A DNA stretch of 24,299 nucleotides from a virus. Both the position numbers and the translations under genes were made by a program. The notes beneath the pieces were generated by a model that was given only the letters and a program-made list of their open reading frames with translations, searched no databases and was not told the DNA's origin. Within the stretch, counting starts at the first letter, position 1; each line of letters starts with the position of its first letter. Below are positions 1 to 6,830 of the stretch, piece after piece. The stretch lies in IMG/VR virus record IMGVR_UViG_3300017963_000731, positions 1 through 24,299 of that record, one strand, 5' to 3'.

Positions 1-830
1 AAATATTCCCTTGCCCTCTCATATGCCTGCTCTCCTATCTTTCCGAGATTCAATATTCCCGGAGGTATCTGGTCGTATTCCGATATTTTAGCAATCAACT
101 GTGTTGAAAGCATTGCAGCAGCAATCTCGTTTACAAGAGCATCCATCACTGGATTACCGTAAGGAGTAGATGAAGAAGGATGCATTACAAGATATATGAT
201 TTCTTCGGGTGCAAAAGATACAACCCTGTTTTTATTAACAAATCTTTGTTCATACCCTCCAACAACACCGTGCTGGTTAATCTTTACATGAAAATGCTTC
301 GGGTCTCTCGACCATATTTCAGTTAGTTCCCTGTTTTTGTTAAATACTTTTTCTATTACAGATGTGTCGTATATAAGGAGGTCTCTTACAACCTTACTCC
401 TGAATGTGCTGAAACTCTCATCGTTTGCGTTCGGATTTTTAAAAAATTCCGTTGCCCTTTTAATTTGGTTTTTAGTCCTGACGCTTATGTTGCTTGTATC
501 CGGCGTATTGCTTACAATTCTCCAGTCAAGGGAAGATATGATTCTTGTAATTCCGTCTATGATTGCACGGATAACAGAAGATTTTAAATATATTTGTTCT
601 AATTCTCGCCAAGATATGTTGTTGTATCTTGCATTTGTAGAGGGAGAAAGGTCTCTGTTTTTACCAAGATCCCATGTAGAGAAGGAAGGGTCGTATGCCT
701 TTGCCCTTTTTTTAATAGGAGCAACTTCGTTGGAAGGAGCAGGAACTTCACGTATGACCTCTTTAGTTACAACTTTGGCTTCCTGAAGCCTTTTTAACGC
801 TATTTTTTGTTCCCATCTATCAAGAAACAT
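1..830 (-). CDS. Phage portal protein, C-terminus beyond window
   Basis: This minus-strand reading frame is open from an ATG at 830 to the window edge, giving about 276 residues. The portal is the dodecameric ring at the capsid vertex through which DNA is packaged and ejected. The N-terminal part is a charged helix, followed by WRELEQIYLKSSVIRAIIDGI, then RDLLIYDTSVIEK, WSRDPKHF and FAPEEIIYLVMHP, then the start of a helical region. This is the usual order of the stem/wing core of portal families that use an early 'G/D-x-x-x-EK/WxxDP' layout. The start is chosen because it follows a promoter and a purine-rich stretch (AAGGAG lies somewhat far upstream). It is transcribed separately from the terminase operon. 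The family call is by pattern recognition; the missing C-terminus prevents a length check. Confidence 0.8.
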   Translation of the reverse strand, partial: MFLDRWEQKIALKRLQEAKVVTKEVIREVPAPSNEVAPIKKRAKAYDPSFSTWDLGKNRDLSPSTNARYNNISWRELEQIYLKSSVIRAIIDGITRIISSLDWRIVSNTPDTSNISVRTKNQIKRATEFFKNPNANDESFSTFRSKVVRDLLIYDTSVIEKVFNKNRELTEIWSRDPKHFHVKINQHGVVGGYEQRFVNKNRVVSFAPEEIIYLVMHPSSSTPYGNPVMDALVNEIAAAMLSTQLIAKISEYDQIPPGILNLGKIGEQAYERAREY

Positions 831-860
831 ATCCTTTTCGCATCTCTCCTTATGCTCACC

Positions 861-875
861 GTTGCAAAATGCAAC
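861..875. promoter_or_regulatory. Operator-like inverted repeat in the portal leader
   Basis: GTTGCAAAATGCAAC has 6-base arms around a 3-base centre. It lies about +6 to +20 relative to the start predicted from the portal promoter. That position suits a repressor site or a small leader hairpin. The TGCA core recalls the operators near 23.7 kb, but the spacing differs. Confidence 0.4.
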
Positions 876-887
876 ACTTCTACTTTT

Positions 888-916
888 AACATAATGTAAT
901 AAAAATAGAAAGTCAA
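888..916 (-). promoter_or_regulatory. Sigma-70 promoter for the portal gene
   Basis: Reading the minus strand, TTGACT at 916-911 and TATGTT at 893-888 are 17 bases apart. The predicted start is near 881, leaving a leader of about 50 bases before the portal ATG at 830. A weaker candidate lies upstream: TTGACA at 1022-1017 with TATAAA at 997-992, but its spacing is 19. Confidence 0.65.
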
Positions 917-1030
917 GAAGAATTATAGAAAGTATAAAAAATATTTTGCGTATTTATGATTTTCTGTGCATTTTTTGAACAATAAAACGCATTTATAGGC
1001 AGGATGTATCAAAGTGTGTCAAAAGAACAC

Positions 1031-1062
1031 AAAAAAGCCCCGATAGAATTAACTACCGGGGC
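1031..1062 (-). terminator. Rho-independent terminator of the long minus-strand operon
   Basis: On the minus strand, GCCCCG at 1062-1057 pairs with CGGGGC at 1042-1037. A single mismatch and a short TAG/CTA extension close a 5-base loop. A run of six T follows at 1036-1031. It sits 54 bases after the stop of the Cys-rich gene at 1116 and before the portal promoter, so it separates the two units. Confidence 0.85.
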
Positions 1063-1115
1063 AACTAAAGGAGCAAAAAAATCCCTGACGGAGCGGGAAG
1101 AATTTCAAACCATAA

Positions 1116-1457
1116 TTATTCCACCCAGAACTTCCACCACTTGCGCTGGTAGTAAGGACAATCGTTGTTTCTATTGAGATATTTATGAACATTCCCGTAA
1201 TAAATGTTGTTTTCTTTCAATATTCCTTCTAATTCTGGATATTTAAGTTCTTCGTCTTCAACATAATCATAGAGATTGCCCCCATATGCAGTATCTTTTG
1301 TCCATGTCGCTCTATGTTTACGGGTCGCAGAACAAGTAACATTGGGTTGTCTTTCCTTTGCACTCGAAGCATCGCAGTCCTGAATAAATACCCTTCTATC
1401 GTTAAACGGAGGAAGATTCCAAAACTTACAATTCTTGCAATATACCTTGTTATCCAT
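1116..1457 (-). CDS. Small Cys-rich protein, probable metal binder
   Basis: The product has 113 residues. It begins with CKNC followed by KFW, has further Cys at IQDC and VTC, and ends with DCPYY and a Trp-rich tail (RKWWKFW). The Cys pattern suggests a zinc-binding fold like those of many small phage proteins, but no family was recognised. An AGGAG site lies 7 bases before the ATG. It is the last gene of the minus operon, 9 bases after the NrdJ-domain gene. Confidence 0.7.
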   Translation of the reverse strand: MDNKVYCKNCKFWNLPPFNDRRVFIQDCDASSAKERQPNVTCSATRKHRATWTKDTAYGGNLYDYVEDEELKYPELEGILKENNIYYGNVHKYLNRNNDCPYYQRKWWKFWVE

Positions 1458-1466
1458 TTTATTCTC

Positions 1467-1997
1467 CTATCCGCATTTCTCCCAATTACAATCCAGACAA
1501 CCCACACAACCCCCTTCGTGCTTTAAATTGTGGCTCCCACATTCAGGACATCTCTTGCCTTCAAAACCGTTACCCAATTTTGTGTCCCCATCGGATACAG
1601 GTAACACTTCAGGTACACTTTTGTTCTCTGTAACTTTTTCTTCAATTTCTGGCAACTCAATATTCTTAATCTTCATATACTTGGCAATACATTTTGCAAT
1701 AGCATCAGGTAATGAACGCACCGATCCGTATGATTTCGTGATTGTCGGATTTGCTCCCACTATACCATCTAACTGTTTATGAATGTTCAAAATTGGAACA
1801 TTGTTTTTAAAAAGAAGCGAAATAAGCCTACCCAACGCTTCAGCTTTTGCGTGGGTTGACTGCCCCGATTTCCCAACCACAGCAAACAATTCACAGGGCT
1901 TTCCATCATCGGTTTCGTTAATCGTGCAATACAAATGACCGTATCCGGTATTTATTTTAATCGTATATCCTCTTAATACATCAGGTCTTTCTCCCAT
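1467..1997 (-). CDS. Stand-alone NrdJ C-terminal (TSCPD) domain protein with zinc ribbon
   Basis: The 176-residue product matches the C-terminal region of adenosylcobalamin-dependent class II ribonucleotide reductase as remembered. It opens with RPDVLRGYTIKINTG, then LYCTINE, GKPCELFAVVGKSGQSTHAKAEALGRLISL, a KQLDGI segment and SLPDAIAK (equivalent of the TSCPD motif). It ends with a four-Cys module CPECGSHNL...GGCVGCLDC. In full-length NrdJ this tail follows the catalytic barrel and carries a zinc site near the redox cysteines. No catalytic NrdJ part is present in the window, so it may partner a host or distant phage subunit, as in split NrdJa/NrdJb enzymes, or have another role. The start is directly after the upstream gene's stop, with GAGGG as ribosome site. 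Confidence 0.85.
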   Translation of the reverse strand: MGERPDVLRGYTIKINTGYGHLYCTINETDDGKPCELFAVVGKSGQSTHAKAEALGRLISLLFKNNVPILNIHKQLDGIVGANPTITKSYGSVRSLPDAIAKCIAKYMKIKNIELPEIEEKVTENKSVPEVLPVSDGDTKLGNGFEGKRCPECGSHNLKHEGGCVGCLDCNWEKCG

Positions 1998-2357
1998 TTA
2001 AAGTATTCCCTCTAGAATATTTTTTAATACTACATATTCGGGGGCAATTAATGACAAAAAACCTTCTATTGCCATAACTAAAAAACTAACAAACAATCCC
2101 GCACCAAGCAACACGCTAATAATTGCACCTATAAGACTGAGTTGATCTTCAAATACATCTAGAGACCATTTTTTTTTAAATATAAGACAACAGACAATTG
2201 TTGAGATTAAAAATCCCAAGAACAATGCCAAAATTCCAACACCTCTCATAAATTCCCCCTTCACCATTATGTCCCATGCATTGATAGATAACCCATCTAA
2301 TTTCAGCATAATGGTTTTTAATCCATCTATTACTTGTTGTTGTATTTCTTGGTTCAT
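1998..2357 (-). CDS. Membrane protein with two helices, unknown (holin-like size)
   Basis: The 119-residue product has an N-terminal amphipathic stretch and two strongly hydrophobic segments, about residues 38-61 (GVGILALFLGFLISTIVCCL) and 74-105, separated by a basic and acidic loop (KKKW, EDQ). Size and two-helix topology would fit a holin or an exclusion protein, but no lysis enzyme lies nearby and no family motif was seen, so the function is open. It has a GAGGAG-type site 5 bases before the ATG and abuts the NrdJ-domain gene, suggesting co-translation. Confidence 0.7.
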   Translation of the reverse strand: MNQEIQQQVIDGLKTIMLKLDGLSINAWDIMVKGEFMRGVGILALFLGFLISTIVCCLIFKKKWSLDVFEDQLSLIGAIISVLLGAGLFVSFLVMAIEGFLSLIAPEYVVLKNILEGIL

Positions 2358-2369
2358 AATTTTCTCCTC

Positions 2370-2588
2370 TTAAAAAGGTATTTTATCCTCGTTAAATTCT
2401 TTTTCCCGTTCTTCCATCGCTTTAAACTTATCCCTGCTCAAAGCAAATGTTTTTAGCAAATCAGACACATGCTTACATCTTCCGTTCTTACTGAATTGAA
2501 ATGCAGGGCAGTCGCATATAAACTTACCCCCTTCAAATACAATTGTGTAATAAAATTCGTAGGTAGTATCATCAACTTTGCGGAGCAT
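2370..2588 (-). CDS. SWIM-type zinc-finger protein
   Basis: The product is 72 residues if translation starts at the ATG at 2588, four bases after the lipoprotein stop; a longer frame upstream would overlap the lipoprotein gene almost entirely. It shows CDCPAFQFSKNGRCKHV, the CxC-x(n)-CxH signature of SWIM zinc fingers, which bind DNA or proteins. It begins with a short beta-rich segment (YEFYYTIVFEGGKFI) and ends in a charged helix. SWIM modules usually sit inside larger helicases, transposases or recombination mediators; a free one here is unusual. The partner is unknown. Confidence 0.7.
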   Translation of the reverse strand: MLRKVDDTTYEFYYTIVFEGGKFICDCPAFQFSKNGRCKHVSDLLKTFALSRDKFKAMEEREKEFNEDKIPF

Positions 2589-2592
2589 AATA

Positions 2593-2856
2593 TTAATATC
2601 CACTCCAATACTCAGCTTTGTCCCAAGTACAGCCGTTGTCCGTACTCGTGCATATGATATAGTGAATATTGTATTTAGCACCATTAGTATACGTAACCTG
2701 CTTAAAATCACCGTCCTTAAACCGCTCTATTTCGTGATAGCCATACGGTATGTCGCAATCAGAACAATCCCCATCGCCATCACATCCACTTAACAAACAA
2801 ACAATAATAAACAATAAAATCCAAAGTCCCCATGTTTTTCCCATAAACTTTAACAT
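2593..2856 (-). CDS. Small lipoprotein
   Basis: The 87-residue product has a lysine-containing N-terminus, a hydrophobic stretch and the lipobox LSGC near residues 22-25, so the mature protein should be lipid-anchored at Cys25. The exported part is rich in Asp and Cys (DGDGDCSDCD, ICTSTDNGC), which could form disulfides. GAGGAG precedes the ATG. It follows the secreted-protein gene by four bases. Lipoproteins of this size in phages act as spanins or superinfection-exclusion factors; nothing here decides between them. Confidence 0.75.
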   Translation of the reverse strand: MLKFMGKTWGLWILLFIIVCLLSGCDGDGDCSDCDIPYGYHEIERFKDGDFKQVTYTNGAKYNIHYIICTSTDNGCTWDKAEYWSGY

Positions 2857-2860
2857 ACTT

Positions 2861-3781
2861 TTACTCCTCTTCTTTAAGGATAATTAGGCAATCGCTAACG
2901 CCGCCTGTATAATAATCAAAATCCGTTGTCCCATGCGGGCATACACCTATCGCCACAATATTATTCCCATATTCCAGAGGTAAATCTGCAACACGATAGG
3001 TATCTATTTTCTGCCATAAAGGAAAACAAAAATATTGTGGAATTTCAACCGCTACAAACTGCACCCTTTCCGTCCAATCCGGGAAGAAATATACGCCGGA
3101 ATCGTTCACTATTACAATATAAATATCCACCAAAGCTGTATTAAAACCGAAATAAAACATGATCCGCATTGTAATCTGCTCGTCTATTTCAACCTTGCTG
3201 GGGATGAAACTAATATAAAAATAAGCATAGTCGCTAATTATCGGTCTATAGTCATATAGCTGATCCGCCCTGATGCTGTCAACAAAAGCATCGTGATCGC
3301 TATTCCATTGCTCTATATATATTTCTACTTTCCCAAGAGAGTATTCCACCGAATCCATTTCAAACTCATCGAAAAAGCTAAATTCGCCCCTAGGATTATA
3401 TTTCCTGTACGTAACAACACCCGTTTTGCTGTAATCGTTCGGGTAATAAAAAGTAAAGTCTGCGTACGCTTCAAAATAATGCAATGCCATGCTGTAAGTT
3501 GATTCCCAATGTATCCCGTAATTCTGACCACCCGCCCCAAAATCTCTCGACATTACAAGCATATCTTCAGGCTCTTCAGGCTTAACAAAAAATAACGCAA
3601 GATCTTCGCCTTCATATTTGGATTCGCCATAGTAAAACTCAATATTCGGATTCAAATTCCAATCAGTAGACTGGCTTTCGAAGTCCTCAAAGTAATAGTA
3701 ATATTCCCAATCCGTTGCATATATACTAGATGCAAAGAACAGGGTTAACAAGATTATTAATGTTGTTGTAAGCTTTTTCAT
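2861..3781 (-). CDS. Secreted protein with signal peptide, unknown function
   Basis: The 306-residue product starts with a typical Sec signal (MKKLTT, then a hydrophobic LIILLTLFF core, then SSIYA as probable cleavage site). The mature part is rich in Tyr, Phe, Asp and Glu with alternating hydrophobic strands (MRIMFYFGFNTALVDIYIVIVN), suggesting a beta-sandwich. No catalytic motif was recognised. It could be a periplasmic or surface protein expressed from a prophage, or a virion-associated beta domain, although a Sec signal argues against assembly in the cytoplasm. Ribosome site: AAAAGGAG before the ATG. Confidence 0.7.
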   Translation of the reverse strand: MKKLTTTLIILLTLFFASSIYATDWEYYYYFEDFESQSTDWNLNPNIEFYYGESKYEGEDLALFFVKPEEPEDMLVMSRDFGAGGQNYGIHWESTYSMALHYFEAYADFTFYYPNDYSKTGVVTYRKYNPRGEFSFFDEFEMDSVEYSLGKVEIYIEQWNSDHDAFVDSIRADQLYDYRPIISDYAYFYISFIPSKVEIDEQITMRIMFYFGFNTALVDIYIVIVNDSGVYFFPDWTERVQFVAVEIPQYFCFPLWQKIDTYRVADLPLEYGNNIVAIGVCPHGTTDFDYYTGGVSDCLIILKEEE

Positions 3782-3811
3782 TGTATTTACTCCTTTTAAA
3801 TTTTTATTTTA

Positions 3812-4252
3812 CTATTTAATTCCTTCTGGCACAGCAGAACAAGTGCAACCTGCTGATATCGGGGAAATGTGAACAGCACATGGTTCTAATAAAACATTAA
3901 GAGATGAATCAGATATACCCTGCCGAGTAGCACCAAAGACCGTATTCAAGCAAGTCTCGTTACCAATACTCTCGGATTCGATAGAACGTTGGGTGTTGCT
4001 GTTTAATTTTTCGAATATTTGACTCGTGAACCCTAAACTTTTATCGTTGACAGTTAAGCTCTGAACGTTAGATCCTTCTGGATTAGCAGTCCAGTTAATA
4101 TGCTCTGTCTCTCTTGACAGTTGGTATGTTGGATTTGAACCAACAACATTCTGATTGTCAGTCAGAAGCTCTACCATTGAGCTAATACCATCTTCGATTG
4201 ATTCTTTGACCCGAATCGGAGGTTCTTGAATGTTTATGGTTTCCGAATACAT
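3812..4252 (-). CDS. Hypothetical ORF overlapping a tRNA-Val-like sequence
   Basis: This frame codes for 146 residues and has a reasonable ribosome site (AGAGGATGG, 8 bases before the ATG). It fills the only sizeable gap between neighbouring genes. However, residues ~26-43 read MVELLTDNQNVVGSNPTY, the typical false translation of a tRNA gene, and a full cloverleaf can be folded there. The C-terminal half (NTVFGATRQG, PISAGCTCSAVPEG) looks protein-like but matches nothing recognised. It may be a real gene that contains a tRNA-like insert, or a non-coding tRNA region with a chance open frame. Confidence 0.4.
   Translation of the reverse strand: MYSETINIQEPPIRVKESIEDGISSMVELLTDNQNVVGSNPTYQLSRETEHINWTANPEGSNVQSLTVNDKSLGFTSQIFEKLNSNTQRSIESESIGNETCLNTVFGATRQGISDSSLNVLLEPCAVHISPISAGCTCSAVPEGIK
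4120..4191 (-). tRNA. tRNA-Val (anticodon GAC), no encoded CCA
   Basis: On the minus strand a 72-base cloverleaf folds. The acceptor stem is ATGGTAT with ATACCAA (six of seven pairs; the first pair is A-A), then TA at positions 8-9. The D-stem is GCTC/GAGC with a 7-base loop and the anticodon stem TCTGA/TCAGA with loop CTGACAA. The variable loop has 5 bases, and the T-stem GTTGG/CCAAC has loop TTCAAAT. The anticodon GAC reads GUC valine codons. The 3' end is not followed by CCA, so host CCA addition would be needed. The first-pair mismatch is the only defect. It lies in the sense direction inside a 146-codon ORF. Confidence 0.7.
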
Positions 4253-4267
4253 CTGATTACCATCCTC

Positions 4268-4897
4268 TTAATACTCTATGGTTATAGTTGTAGTTGCATT
4301 ACTTGTCGCCAATACAGTATCTACCTTTGTGAAGAAATTGTCAATCTTATTTTTCAATACTTCAATTTTTTCTTTTATGTTTAAAGGATCTAACAATGTA
4401 TACTTGTATGGTTCCATTGCTTCGTCCGCAAAATCAATATCTTCCTGTGTTGGTGTTTTTTCGTTTTCGGCTCTTTGTGTTATAATTTTCTGTTTTTCGT
4501 TATCTATCCTGAGATTATTTGCATCAACTTCTCGCTTTTCAGAATCATTATTATTAACCATTCTTTGAAGCAATGCCTTCTCGAAATCAATAGAATTTTT
4601 GTATTCTATCGCTTCGGCAACAGTCATGGTTTCTCCACCTACGTCTACATTTGTGTTTGCATTGGATTTTACAACAGCCCTCTTGATCGCCATCCTTCTT
4701 CTCATCAATCCATTTATAGAATCATAAGAAGATTGTATGGATTTTGAACAATCCTCGTCTGTCTTGAATCCCGCAGGTTTCCTTTTCTTGCTTGTTGCCT
4801 TAACGAATAATCCTTGTTCTATCGCTTCGTCAATCCTTTTCCCCAATATTTTTAATTGGGTTAATGCTTCAGTAATTGTTAATGTTTCTGTTATCAT
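4268..4897 (-). CDS. Conserved-type phage structural/hypothetical protein, helical
   Basis: The 209-residue product is mostly alpha-helical. It begins LTITEALTQLKILGKRIDEAI and continues with MRRRMAIKRAVVKSNANTNVDVGGETMTVAEAIEY, then a coiled-coil-prone middle (SEKREVDANNLRIDNEKQK) and a helical end before a Thr-rich beta tail. The 'TITEAL..LK.I.KRI' opening and the 'AI..AN....V.G...TVAEA' block recall a family of phage proteins commonly found beside capsid genes (resembling DIP1984-type proteins); this is from memory and uncertain. The gene is the first after a minus-strand -24/-12 element, with AAGGAG 6 bases before its ATG. Confidence 0.6.
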   Translation of the reverse strand: MITETLTITEALTQLKILGKRIDEAIEQGLFVKATSKKRKPAGFKTDEDCSKSIQSSYDSINGLMRRRMAIKRAVVKSNANTNVDVGGETMTVAEAIEYKNSIDFEKALLQRMVNNNDSEKREVDANNLRIDNEKQKIITQRAENEKTPTQEDIDFADEAMEPYKYTLLDPLNIKEKIEVLKNKIDNFFTKVDTVLATSNATTTITIEY

Positions 4898-4940
4898 GTA
4901 TTTCTCCTTGAAGGTTAAATGTTAAACTCAATATTTTAGT

Positions 4941-4957
4941 ATGCAAAATCTATGCCA
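4941..4957 (-). promoter_or_regulatory. Sigma-54-like -24/-12 promoter (minus strand)
   Basis: The minus strand reads TGGCATAGATTTTGCAT, with GG and GC 12 bases apart, matching the consensus TGGCAYRNNNNTTGCW. The predicted start is near 4931, 34 bases before the ATG at 4897. It fills the 62-base gap after the large terminase and would give the downstream genes (4897 to 1116) their own switch. Confidence 0.65.
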
Positions 4958-4959
4958 AA

Positions 4960-6489
4960 CTATCTTCTTTTTTTCCTTCTCCAAACATCAAATCCACCCT
5001 GATTACTGGGATTTATGAGTTCGTTGGCTAAAGAACTAGCTAATTGTAAACTATCAGGGCAGTCATCATGCTTACACAATGGATGTGTCGCCATTTCAGA
5101 AATTAACGAACAATGACCGCAAGTGCATTTTTCGTTTTCCTTCCCGTCAAAGACATATTCTGGTATCGGGTTTTTATGGCAGTAAAACATAAATCCGTCA
5201 TTCTTAACCTCAACTGCCAATTGCTGAAATCTCGCATACTTCTGCTGAACCTTGCCCTCAATATTGCTAAAAGGCAACGGCTTGGGGGAAAGAACCTGCG
5301 TCCACTGAGTCAAAGATTTCTGGTAAAATGCGTTCTCTACCCTTATCCCCTGACAATTCCACTTATCCTGCAACTCGATTATCTTTGCCCCTGTCTCGGT
5401 CGAATCCAGTTTTGCCCTGACTATTTCCAAAGGCACTTTGTAATACTTTTCAGGGTGAATACCCAGCACTGTAATAACAGTATAGTCGGCTCTTACAGAT
5501 TTGGATATGGCAGGATCTACTCCCATTACTTTTATCCAGTTATTGCCAACACCAATGTGTTTCGCAATGTCGGTATCCTCATCCGGCAACATTCTCATTG
5601 AAGATTTAATTTTAGCAATGCTAAAAGTAGATTCTTCGTCTGCCAACGGCTCGCAGTGATAACCTCTCGAAAATGCCCCTGATTCTATTATGTTCCTCAG
5701 TTCAATCAACTGTTGTCTGCTAAACTTCTCCTTCCATATAGGAGTAAAGTTGTGGTCGATTGTTCTGATAAAAGGTGCAAACCCCCTTAGATGCGCATTT
5801 CTCATTAATTCCATTGTAAGATCATCGAAATGAAAAGGTGTCGCAATATATATAAGTTTGCCTTTAGGAGTTAGCAGGTTCACTATTGTGTTTTTAAAGA
5901 TTGTTTTAATAGATTCTCTTGCCTTTTCAGACCTCAATGCTTCTTCACAGCAGATATCATCGCATATTATTAAGTCTTTTCTCGCCCCAGTAGTAGCGCT
6001 GTAGGCACCGATTGCTGAAACGGTAGGGTCTTTTGCGAAACTGTCCCTTTCTATCGTTATAGAAAAAGCACTCCAGTTTGTCTTTGACGGCTTTATATGC
6101 GGGAATAAACGCTGGTATCTTTCGCTTTCAGTAATATATTTTTTAATAGAATCAATACGTTCCTTTGCCGCCCCCTTCTCTTCAGTAAATATCGCAATAC
6201 GAATATTCGGGTTTTGCCCTATTTCATATAAAACTCTTCCAATCGTAACCTGAGACGTCTTTGCATGACCACGAGGACAGACTACAAAATTAAGCCTGTT
6301 CTCAGTTATATGATCCTGCATTTCATTGTGGAAGGGGGCGTTTACAATGCGTAACGATGGGTTCTCATCGTCTACCATAAAGTATGGTATGGCAAGTTTA
6401 GGGTCGTTCCTGATAGTATCAAGATTGTCCGTATCCTTTTTTATGGTGTCTAAAAAGGAATCTATACCCGTATTACTTATTTGGTTCAT
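4960..6489 (-). CDS. Terminase large subunit (packaging ATPase/nuclease)
   Basis: The 509-residue product is the DNA packaging motor, which translocates DNA into the prohead through the portal and cuts concatemers. The ATPase half has Walker A CPRGHAKTS (residues 71-79), Walker B LIICDD (173-178) with a following acidic CCEE, and the coupling motif ATPFHFDD (216-223). The RNase H-like nuclease half has GVDPAIS with Asp325, then ENAFYQ (Glu385) and a late HDDCPDS (Asp475-476, Asp479). Unusually, a Cys cluster, CTCGHC (455-460) plus C472 and C477, sits just before the last catalytic acid. Length is normal. The start overlaps the lipoprotein stop as ATGA. Confidence 0.95.
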   Translation of the reverse strand: MNQISNTGIDSFLDTIKKDTDNLDTIRNDPKLAIPYFMVDDENPSLRIVNAPFHNEMQDHITENRLNFVVCPRGHAKTSQVTIGRVLYEIGQNPNIRIAIFTEEKGAAKERIDSIKKYITESERYQRLFPHIKPSKTNWSAFSITIERDSFAKDPTVSAIGAYSATTGARKDLIICDDICCEEALRSEKARESIKTIFKNTIVNLLTPKGKLIYIATPFHFDDLTMELMRNAHLRGFAPFIRTIDHNFTPIWKEKFSRQQLIELRNIIESGAFSRGYHCEPLADEESTFSIAKIKSSMRMLPDEDTDIAKHIGVGNNWIKVMGVDPAISKSVRADYTVITVLGIHPEKYYKVPLEIVRAKLDSTETGAKIIELQDKWNCQGIRVENAFYQKSLTQWTQVLSPKPLPFSNIEGKVQQKYARFQQLAVEVKNDGFMFYCHKNPIPEYVFDGKENEKCTCGHCSLISEMATHPLCKHDDCPDSLQLASSLANELINPSNQGGFDVWRRKKRR

Positions 6490-6827
6490 ATCTTCTCAAT
6501 TCCAACAATTTTACCGTCTATCATCCATCTGCCTTCTAAGGGCAAATCCACATTATTAAGTTCATGGTCTTCCAGATCATCATAATATATTTTGATGCTT
6601 TCTTTTAACGGTATTCTCCATCTATTCGGGTTCCAGAATATCTTGCTTTCTCCGTTGTCAAACGCAATAATGTGAATGTTCGTGCCAAGATCAAATACCA
6701 TCAAGGGGGTTCCCTTGTAAATATAGGGCATGATATCAAGAATATGCCCCATAATGTTAAGCATTGTACAGCCGGTCAAGGATATTGCTGTTATTAGAAT
6801 TAGCGTTGATAGAAATGTTGTTTTCAT
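6486..6827 (-). CDS. Small lipoprotein upstream of the terminase
   Basis: The 113-residue product has an N-terminal hydrophobic signal and the lipobox LTGC (Cys20), so it should be a membrane-anchored lipoprotein. The mature part contains GTPLMVFDLGTNIHIIAF and DLPLEGRWMIDGKIVGIEKI, suggesting a small beta fold. It is placed between a capsid paralogue and the terminase, with three bases to the former and a four-base overlap with the latter, so it is translated with structural genes. The role is unknown; superinfection exclusion is one possibility. Confidence 0.75.
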   Translation of the reverse strand: MKTTFLSTLILITAISLTGCTMLNIMGHILDIMPYIYKGTPLMVFDLGTNIHIIAFDNGESKIFWNPNRWRIPLKESIKIYYDDLEDHELNNVDLPLEGRWMIDGKIVGIEKI

Positions 6828-6830
6828 TTG

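Noticed and set aside
337-786. 149-codon plus-strand ORF
   Set aside because: It lies antisense to the portal gene, has no ribosome site and its product matches nothing; the minus frame has clear portal motifs.
1229-1507. 92-codon minus-strand ORF
   Set aside because: Overlaps two better supported minus genes in another frame and has no recognisable features.
4029-4110. Second tRNA-like segment (CTGCTAA loop with CTGGA/TCCAG stem, minus strand)
   Set aside because: An anticodon-like hairpin exists, but no acceptable D-arm, T-arm or acceptor stem could be folded around it.
5113-5601. 162-codon plus-strand ORF
   Set aside because: Shadow of the terminase nuclease domain, without a ribosome site.
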